Source of the DNA: Streptomyces sp. NRRL WC-3605
GTDB taxonomy: Bacteria > Actinomycetota > Actinomycetes > Streptomycetales > Streptomycetaceae
Length of the DNA: 64,000 bases
Direction of reading: 5' to 3'
Assembly: GCF_001509795.1 (NCBI RefSeq)
Contig: NZ_LLZN01000037.1
Coordinates: 1 to 64,000 of the forward strand
This document shows positions 59,351 to 64,000 of this stretch, one piece after another. A model generated the notes under the pieces. That model saw only the letters and a list, made by a program, of their open reading frames with translations. It made no database searches and was not told where the DNA came from. The translations under genes were made by a program, and so were the position numbers. Each line of letters opens with the position of its first letter. Position 1 is the stretch's first letter.

Positions 59351-60202
59351 ATGAGGTTTCTGCGCGTGGGCCCCGCGGGCTCGGAACGTCCCGCCGTCCT
59401 CGACACCGACGGCCTCGCCTACGACCTGACCCCGCTGACCGCCGACATCGATGGCGCCTTCCTGTCCGGTGACGGCGTGGAGCGCGCACGCACCGCGCTG
59501 GCCGGGGGAAGCCTGCCGCGCATCGACCTGCGCGGGCAGCGCACAGGCGCACCCGTGGCCCGCCCGGGCAAGGTCGTGTGCGTCGGGCTGAACTACGCCG
59601 ATCACGCCGAGGAGACCGCGACCCCGCCGCCGGCGGAGCCGGTGATCTTCATGAAGGCGTCCAACACGGTGGTCGGACCCGACGACACCGTCCTCATACC
59701 GCGCACCAGCACCCGGACGGACTACGAGATCGAGCTCGCGGTCGTCATCGGCCGCACCGCCCGCTACCTGGACTCCCCGGCCGCCGCCGACGACGTCGTG
59801 GCGGGCTACGCCATCGCCGACGACGTCAGCGAACGTGCCTTCCAGCACGAACGCGGCGGCCAGTGGGACAAGGGCAAGTCGTGCGAGACCTTCAACCCCC
59901 TCGGCCCCTGGCTGGTCACCCCCGACGAGACCGGGGACCCCCAGGACCTGGCGCTGCGGCTCTGGGTCAACGGCGAGCCGCGTCAGCACGGCCACACCAA
60001 GAACATGATCTTCGGGGTACGCCATGTCGTCTGGTACCTGAGCCAGTTCATGGTGCTGGATCCCGGCGACGTGATCAACACGGGAACCCCTGCGGGCGTG
60101 GCCTTCGGCGCCAACGACTTCCCCTACCTGCGGGCCGGTGACGTGGTCGAGGCCGAGATCGACCGGCTCGGCCGTCAGCGGCACGTCGTCGGGCAGGCCT
60201 GA
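59351..60202 (+). CDS. fumarylacetoacetase-fold hydrolase, probable 2,4-diketo-3-deoxy-L-fuconate hydrolase
   Basis: The 283-aa protein has the FAH fold: KVVCVGLNYADHAEE (about 76-90), FMKASNTVVGPDDTVLIP, DYEIELAVVIGRTARYL with the metal-binding Glu pair, ERGGQWDKGKSCETFNPLGPW, and the late INTGTPAGVAFG. In L-fucose degradation this fold splits 2,4-diketo-3-deoxy-L-fuconate into pyruvate and L-lactate. The start is supported by GAGGAG. Its stop overlaps the next start (TGATG). Function rests on family plus the surrounding pathway. Confidence 0.85.
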   Translation: MRFLRVGPAGSERPAVLDTDGLAYDLTPLTADIDGAFLSGDGVERARTALAGGSLPRIDLRGQRTGAPVARPGKVVCVGLNYADHAEETATPPPAEPVIFMKASNTVVGPDDTVLIPRTSTRTDYEIELAVVIGRTARYLDSPAAADDVVAGYAIADDVSERAFQHERGGQWDKGKSCETFNPLGPWLVTPDETGDPQDLALRLWVNGEPRQHGHTKNMIFGVRHVVWYLSQFMVLDPGDVINTGTPAGVAFGANDFPYLRAGDVVEAEIDRLGRQRHVVGQA

Positions 60203-61197
60203 TGTCCACCGCGGCGCACCCCTGGTATGCCGAACGGGTCCCCCTCGGACGCTCCCGCGTCACCGTCAGCCGCGTCGGGCTGGGCACCGCACCGCTGGGC
60301 GGTCTGTACTCCGCGGTCGGCGGCCGGGACGCCACCGGCACGCTGGAGGCGGCCTGGGCGGCCGGGATCCGCTACTTCGACACCGCCCCGCACTACGGTG
60401 CCGGGCTCGCCGAGCGACGGCTCGGCGCCTTCCTGACCGGTCTCGGCCCGGCGCGCGCGGACTGCACCGTGTCCACCAAGGTCGGCCGGCTGCTCGTGCC
60501 GGGAGAACCCGCACCGGGGGAGGAGGACTTCCACGGCGACCCCGACCTGGTCAGGATCCGCGACTACAGTGCCGACGGCGTGTACCGCTCTCTCACCGAG
60601 AGTCTGGAGCGCTCCGGCCTCGACGCCTTCGACATCGTGCTCATCCACGACCCGGACGACCACTGGAAGGAGGCTCTCACCGGCGCCTACCCGGCGCTGG
60701 CCCGGCTGCGCGCCGAGGGAGCCGTCCGGGCGATCGGCGTCGGGATGAACCAGACGGCGATGCTCACCCGCTTCGTCATCGAGACGGATCTCGACTGCGT
60801 CCTCGTGGCCGGCCGCTACTCCCTGCTGGACCGCAGCGCGGCCGACGAACTGTTGCCCGCGTGCGCCGAACGCGAGGTGGGCGTGCTGGTCGGCGGTGTC
60901 TTCAACAGCGGCATCCTGGCGAACCTCGCACCCGACGCCACCTACGACTACACGCCGGCCTCCGAAGCGGTGCGCCGCCACGCCCTCGCCCTAGGCGAGC
61001 GCTGCGCCGCCCACGGGGTGGCGCTGGCCGCCGCCGCCCTGCGGTTCCCGCTGCGGCACCCCGCTGTGACCGGCGTCGTCGTCGGAGCGCGCAGTTCCCA
61101 GGAGATCACCGTCAACATCGCACACGCCGGCGCGACGATCCCGGAAGAACTGTGGGCGGACCTCGACGCCCTCGACCGCGAACGGGACGGATCATGA
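60202..61197 (+). CDS. aldo/keto reductase, probable L-fucose dehydrogenase
   Basis: The 331-aa protein is an AKR with a complete catalytic tetrad: D and Y in YFDTAPHYGAGLAERRLG (about 54-71), K in STKVGRLL, and H in IVLIHDPDDHW. The type is that of D-threo-aldose 1-dehydrogenase/L-galactose dehydrogenase, which oxidises C1 of L-fucose and related sugars to the 1,5-lactone. It overlaps the hydrolase gene upstream and the lactonase gene downstream (ATGA), matching consecutive pathway steps. Confidence 0.85.
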   Translation: MSTAAHPWYAERVPLGRSRVTVSRVGLGTAPLGGLYSAVGGRDATGTLEAAWAAGIRYFDTAPHYGAGLAERRLGAFLTGLGPARADCTVSTKVGRLLVPGEPAPGEEDFHGDPDLVRIRDYSADGVYRSLTESLERSGLDAFDIVLIHDPDDHWKEALTGAYPALARLRAEGAVRAIGVGMNQTAMLTRFVIETDLDCVLVAGRYSLLDRSAADELLPACAEREVGVLVGGVFNSGILANLAPDATYDYTPASEAVRRHALALGERCAAHGVALAAAALRFPLRHPAVTGVVVGARSSQEITVNIAHAGATIPEELWADLDALDRERDGS

Positions 61198-62129
61198 ACA
61201 GGGTCGACGCACACCACCACGTCTGGCGGCCCGCCTCGGCCCCCGGGCCCGCCCCGGGCTCCGGCCCGCGGCGCCGGGTGCACACCTGGCTCGACGCGCC
61301 CGGCATGGCCGACCTGCGCAGGGACTTCACGATGGCGGACCTTGCGCCGTCCGCCCGGGCGGCGGGCATCGACCGTACGGTCCTGGTCCAGGTCCTGCCC
61401 GACCTCGACGAGACCACCGAGTTCCTGTCCCTGGCCTCGGCGGACGATCTGATCGCCGGCGTCGTCGGCTGGGCCGACCTCACCTCGGACGGCCTCGCGG
61501 ACACCCTGGACGCCCTGCGGGCCGCGCCGGGCGGCGACCGTCTGGTCGGCCTGCGGCACCTGGTGCAGAGCGAACCGGACCCCGGCTGGCTGAACCGGCC
61601 CGACGTGCGCCGGGGCCTGCGAACGATCGCGCGGGCGAACCTCGCCTACGACCTGCTCGTCCTCCCGCACCAACTGCCCGCCGCCATCAGCACCGTCCGG
61701 GAGCTGCCGGAACTCACGTTCGTCCTCGACCACCTGGCCAAGCCGCCCATCGCCACGGGCGCACTCGAGCCCTGGGCCTCGCTGGTCCGTGAACTGGCGG
61801 CCCAGCCCCACGTGTTCTGCAAGTTGTCCGGCATGGTCACGGAGGCCGACCGGGACGACCGGAGCGTGACCGCCCTGCGTCCCTACGCCGACGTCGTGCT
61901 CGAGGCCTTCGGCCCGCAGCGGGTGATGTTCGGTTCCGACTGGCCGGTCTGCCTGCCGGCCGCCTCCTACGCGGAGGTCGTCGGCGCCGCCGAGGCACTG
62001 ACCGCCCGCCTCACTCCCGCCGAGCGCACCGAGGTCTTCGCCACGACGGCGGAACGCGCCTACGGACTGGCCGGAAGCGACCAGCCGGGACGATCCCCGG
62101 ACGACGGCCCGCGGGGGGTGGCCCGGTGA
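61194..62129 (+). CDS. amidohydrolase-family L-fucono-1,5-lactonase
   Basis: The 311-aa protein has a TIM-barrel amidohydrolase fold: NRVDAHHHVWRPAS at the start (metal-type HxH), WLDAPGMADLRRDFTMADL, VLDHLAKPPIATG, HVFCKLSGMVTEAD and RVMFGSDWPVCLPAASYAEV with the late Asp. This is the L-fuconolactonase/L-rhamnonolactonase group, which opens sugar lactones. It follows the aldo/keto reductase gene by overlap, and its stop overlaps the LarA-like start (GTGA at 62126). Confidence 0.85.
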   Translation: MNRVDAHHHVWRPASAPGPAPGSGPRRRVHTWLDAPGMADLRRDFTMADLAPSARAAGIDRTVLVQVLPDLDETTEFLSLASADDLIAGVVGWADLTSDGLADTLDALRAAPGGDRLVGLRHLVQSEPDPGWLNRPDVRRGLRTIARANLAYDLLVLPHQLPAAISTVRELPELTFVLDHLAKPPIATGALEPWASLVRELAAQPHVFCKLSGMVTEADRDDRSVTALRPYADVVLEAFGPQRVMFGSDWPVCLPAASYAEVVGAAEALTARLTPAERTEVFATTAERAYGLAGSDQPGRSPDDGPRGVAR

Positions 62130-63406
62130 AAGTACGCCTGGCCTACGGCCGGTCGGGGCTCGACATCGAGGTCGATCCGCACACGGCGACGGTCGTCGAA
62201 CCCGTCCACCACGAAGCAGCCACCGACCAGATGGCCGCCCTGCGCGCGGCGCTGCGCGACCCGGTCGCCGGGCCACCGCTGCGCGAGCGGGTCCGCCCGG
62301 GGCAGACGGTGGCCATCTCGGCCTGCGACGGAACCCGCCCGCAGCCCCGCCACCTGATGATCCCGGCGGTCCTGGACGAACTGGAGGACGTCGTCCGCCG
62401 GGAGGACGTGGTCGTCCTCGTCGCGACCGGCACGCATCGCGGCAACGACGAGGCCGAACTGCGGGCGATGTTCGGCGACGAGATCGTCGACGGGGTACGG
62501 ATCGTCAACCACGACGCCCGCGACGCCGGACAGCTGGCGTGGATCGGCACCTTCGGCAACGGCGTACCGGTGTGGCTCAACCGCGAGTGGTGGGAGGCGG
62601 ACGTCCGCATCACCACCGGCTTCGTCGAACCCCACTTCTTCGCCGGCTTCTCCGGCGGCCCGAAGCTCGTCGCCCCCGGGCTCGCCGCCCTGGAGACCGT
62701 GCTGGTGCTCCACGACGCGGCCCGCATCGGGGACCCGCGCGCCACCTGGGGCATCACCCACGGCAACCCGGTCCACGACGACGTGCGCGCCATCGCCGAG
62801 GCCACCGGCGTCACCTTCGCGCTGGACGTGGTGCTCAACCGGGACAAGGACATCGTGGCCGCCTTCGGCGGTGACCTGCTGCCCATGCACGCGGCCGCGA
62901 CGGCCACGGCCAAGCGGATGGCGATGCGCCCCGTCGAGGCCCCGTTCGACGTCGTCGTCACCACCAACTCCGGGTTCCCGCTGGACCAGAACCTGTACCA
63001 GGCCGTCAAGGGGATGTCGGCGGCCTACCAGGTGGTCCGGCCCGGAGGAACGATCGTGTGCGCGGCCGAGTGCCGTGACGGCTTCCCCGACCACGGCTCC
63101 TACCGCCGGGTGCTTGCCTCCGCGCCCTCTCCCCAGGCCCTGTTCGCCGACATCGGCGCGCGCACCGAAACGGTTCCCGACCAGTGGCAGGTGCAGATCC
63201 AGGCCCGCATCCAGTCGGGCAGCCGCGTCATCATGCACACCTCCTTCCTGAGCGACGAGGAGCTGGTCACGGCCCATCTGCGGCAGACCCACGACATCTC
63301 GGCCACCGTCGCCGAGGCGCTGGCCGCCGCGGGCCCCGACGCCCGCGTGTGCGTCCTGCCCGAAGGCCCGCAGACCATTCCCTACATCGGACGGGGGCGG
63401 CCGTGA
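62126..63406 (+). CDS. LarA-family nickel-pincer racemase/epimerase
   Basis: The 426-aa protein starts at GTG 62126, overlapping the lactonase stop. It matches LarA: CDGTRPQPRH, ATGTHRGNDEAEL with H104, and PHFFAGFSGGPKLVAPG with H170 and K180. The 10-residue spacing equals that of the cofactor-anchoring H174/K184 of Lactobacillus lactate racemase. The nickel pincer nucleotide bound to that lysine abstracts hydride from 2-hydroxy acids. Homologues racemise lactate or malate or epimerise sugar acids. In this operon the substrate could be the L-lactate released from fucose or a fuconate-type sugar acid. larB follows by overlap. Confidence 0.85.
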   Translation: MKVRLAYGRSGLDIEVDPHTATVVEPVHHEAATDQMAALRAALRDPVAGPPLRERVRPGQTVAISACDGTRPQPRHLMIPAVLDELEDVVRREDVVVLVATGTHRGNDEAELRAMFGDEIVDGVRIVNHDARDAGQLAWIGTFGNGVPVWLNREWWEADVRITTGFVEPHFFAGFSGGPKLVAPGLAALETVLVLHDAARIGDPRATWGITHGNPVHDDVRAIAEATGVTFALDVVLNRDKDIVAAFGGDLLPMHAAATATAKRMAMRPVEAPFDVVVTTNSGFPLDQNLYQAVKGMSAAYQVVRPGGTIVCAAECRDGFPDHGSYRRVLASAPSPQALFADIGARTETVPDQWQVQIQARIQSGSRVIMHTSFLSDEELVTAHLRQTHDISATVAEALAAAGPDARVCVLPEGPQTIPYIGRGRP

Positions 63407-64000
63407 ACGACGTGCTGGACCTGGGATACGCCCGGCTCGACCTCGGCCGTGAGGCCCGGCAGGGGCTGCCGGAAGTGGTCTATGGCCCCGGCAAGACGGT
63501 GGAGCAGATCGCCGGGATCGTCACCGGGCTCCTGCGCCACAACACCGGTCCCGTCCTCGCCACCCGTGTCGCCTCCGAGACCGCGGCGGCTGTCCTGGGT
63601 CAGGTGGAAGGCGGCGTGTACGACGAGAAGGCCCGGCTGCTGACCTGGCGGACGGCCGCCACCGGAACGTTCTCCGTCGTGGTCGCGGCCGCCGGCACCT
63701 CCGACGGCCCGGTGGCCGCGGAAGCCGCCGCCGTGGCCTCGGCCGTCGGGCTGGACACGACGGTCGTCCACGACGTCGGAGTGGCGGGAATCGACCGCGT
63801 CCTGCAAGTACGCGGTCTGCTGCAGGAAGCCGACGCGGTGATCGTGGCGGCCGGCATGGAAGGCGCCCTCGCCAGCGTCGTCGGCGGTCTGGTCCGCACC
63901 CCGGTCGTGGCGGTGCCCGTCTCCACCGGATACGGCGCCTCACTGGAAGGCGTCACCGCATTGCTCGCCATGCACGCCTCCTGCGCCGCCGGGGTGACCG
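63403..64000 (+). CDS. larB: LarB, nickel-pincer cofactor biosynthesis (5' part)
   Basis: The first 199 residues from GTG 63403 (overlapping the LarA-like stop) run off the right edge. NDVLDLGYARLDLGREARQG, PEVVYGPGKTVEQIAGIV, and then VVAAAGTSDGPVAAEAAAVA with VIVAAGMEGALASVVGGLV identify the PurE-like LarB family. LarB carboxylates the pyridinium ring of nicotinic acid adenine dinucleotide and hydrolyses it, the first step of cofactor synthesis. LarC (nickel insertion) and LarE (sulfur transfer) are expected just beyond the window. Its presence supports a working nickel enzyme. Confidence 0.85.
   Translation, partial: MNDVLDLGYARLDLGREARQGLPEVVYGPGKTVEQIAGIVTGLLRHNTGPVLATRVASETAAAVLGQVEGGVYDEKARLLTWRTAATGTFSVVVAAAGTSDGPVAAEAAAVASAVGLDTTVVHDVGVAGIDRVLQVRGLLQEADAVIVAAGMEGALASVVGGLVRTPVVAVPVSTGYGASLEGVTALLAMHASCAAGVT

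Noticed and set aside
1..64000. CRISPR arrays, tRNA or rRNA genes, insertion sequences, prophage or integrase genes
   Set aside because: I saw no regularly spaced repeats, no cloverleaf-like sequences with conserved T-arm, and no transposase or integrase motifs in any frame. A dedicated search would be decisive.

Overview
The window looks like chromosomal DNA from a Streptomyces or a close relative. It has very high GC with strongly GC-biased third codon positions, GTG and TTG starts, many overlapping stop/start junctions (ATGA, GTGA, TGATG), Tat and lipoprotein signals, and a SpoIIE-type phosphatase fused to an anti-sigma kinase domain. About 50 intact genes are supported, plus four gene remnants. 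I see no rRNA, tRNA, CRISPR array, phage or insertion sequence.

Left part (0-21 kb): the 3' end of a WrbA-like flavodoxin; a secreted two-domain peptidoglycan amidase read from a TTG start; a TetR regulator divergent from a YbfB/YjiJ-type exporter; a tight run encoding a DedA protein, a dikinase-like ATP-grasp/swivelling-His protein of unknown substrate and a coiled-coil membrane protein; the SpoIIE phosphatase; a cupin, an enoyl-CoA hydratase and an MFS exporter; a luciferase-like monooxygenase with its partner FMN reductase; an IlvD-type dehydratase and a PhzF protein. Two families of palindromes link scattered promoters here: TTGCT-N6-AGCAA-like sites at 5177, 12840 and 17485, and AGACAG-N2-CTGTCT sites at 13847 and 15272. 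The stretch 17.6-20.3 kb holds broken gene ends.

Middle part (21.3-34.5 kb): an alpha-mannan utilisation locus built as two divergent operons. Leftward are a mannose-6-phosphate isomerase-like protein, a ROK sugar kinase, a LacI regulator and a GH125 exo-alpha-1,6-mannosidase. Rightward are a sugar-binding lipoprotein, two permeases, a secreted GH76 endo-alpha-1,6-mannanase and a GH38 alpha-mannosidase. The expected flow is cutting of the mannan backbone outside the cell, import of oligomannosides, trimming inside, then phosphorylation and isomerisation to fructose-6-phosphate. LacI-type palindromes sit in the shared promoter region.

Next part (34.5-49.8 kb): mostly redox and housekeeping accessory genes. 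These include a MerR-like protein, a frameshifted AI-2E transporter, thioredoxin reductase, a cation/proton antiporter, a molybdopterin oxidoreductase with its ferredoxin reductase-like partner and a zinc-ribbon protein, a glyoxalase-fold protein, an alcohol dehydrogenase-like protein, an NmrA-type protein, an RraA-type protein, a DUF2254 protein, a dihydrolipoamide dehydrogenase-like flavoprotein, RidA and DUF5996.

Right part (49.9-64 kb): an apparently complete non-phosphorylative L-fucose pathway around a FadR/GntR regulator. Leftward run L-fuconate dehydratase, an SDR (probable 2-keto-3-deoxy-L-fuconate dehydrogenase), a ribose-type ABC importer and a Tat-exported GH95 alpha-L-fucosidase. 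Rightward run the regulator, a fumarylacetoacetase-fold hydrolase, an aldo/keto reductase (probable L-fucose dehydrogenase), an L-fuconolactonase, and then a LarA-family nickel-pincer enzyme and the start of larB, the first enzyme of pincer-cofactor synthesis. L-lactate is an end product of this pathway in characterised bacteria. The translationally coupled LarA homologue therefore suggests that the route is extended by a nickel-dependent racemase or epimerase, and this is the most interesting proposal in the window.
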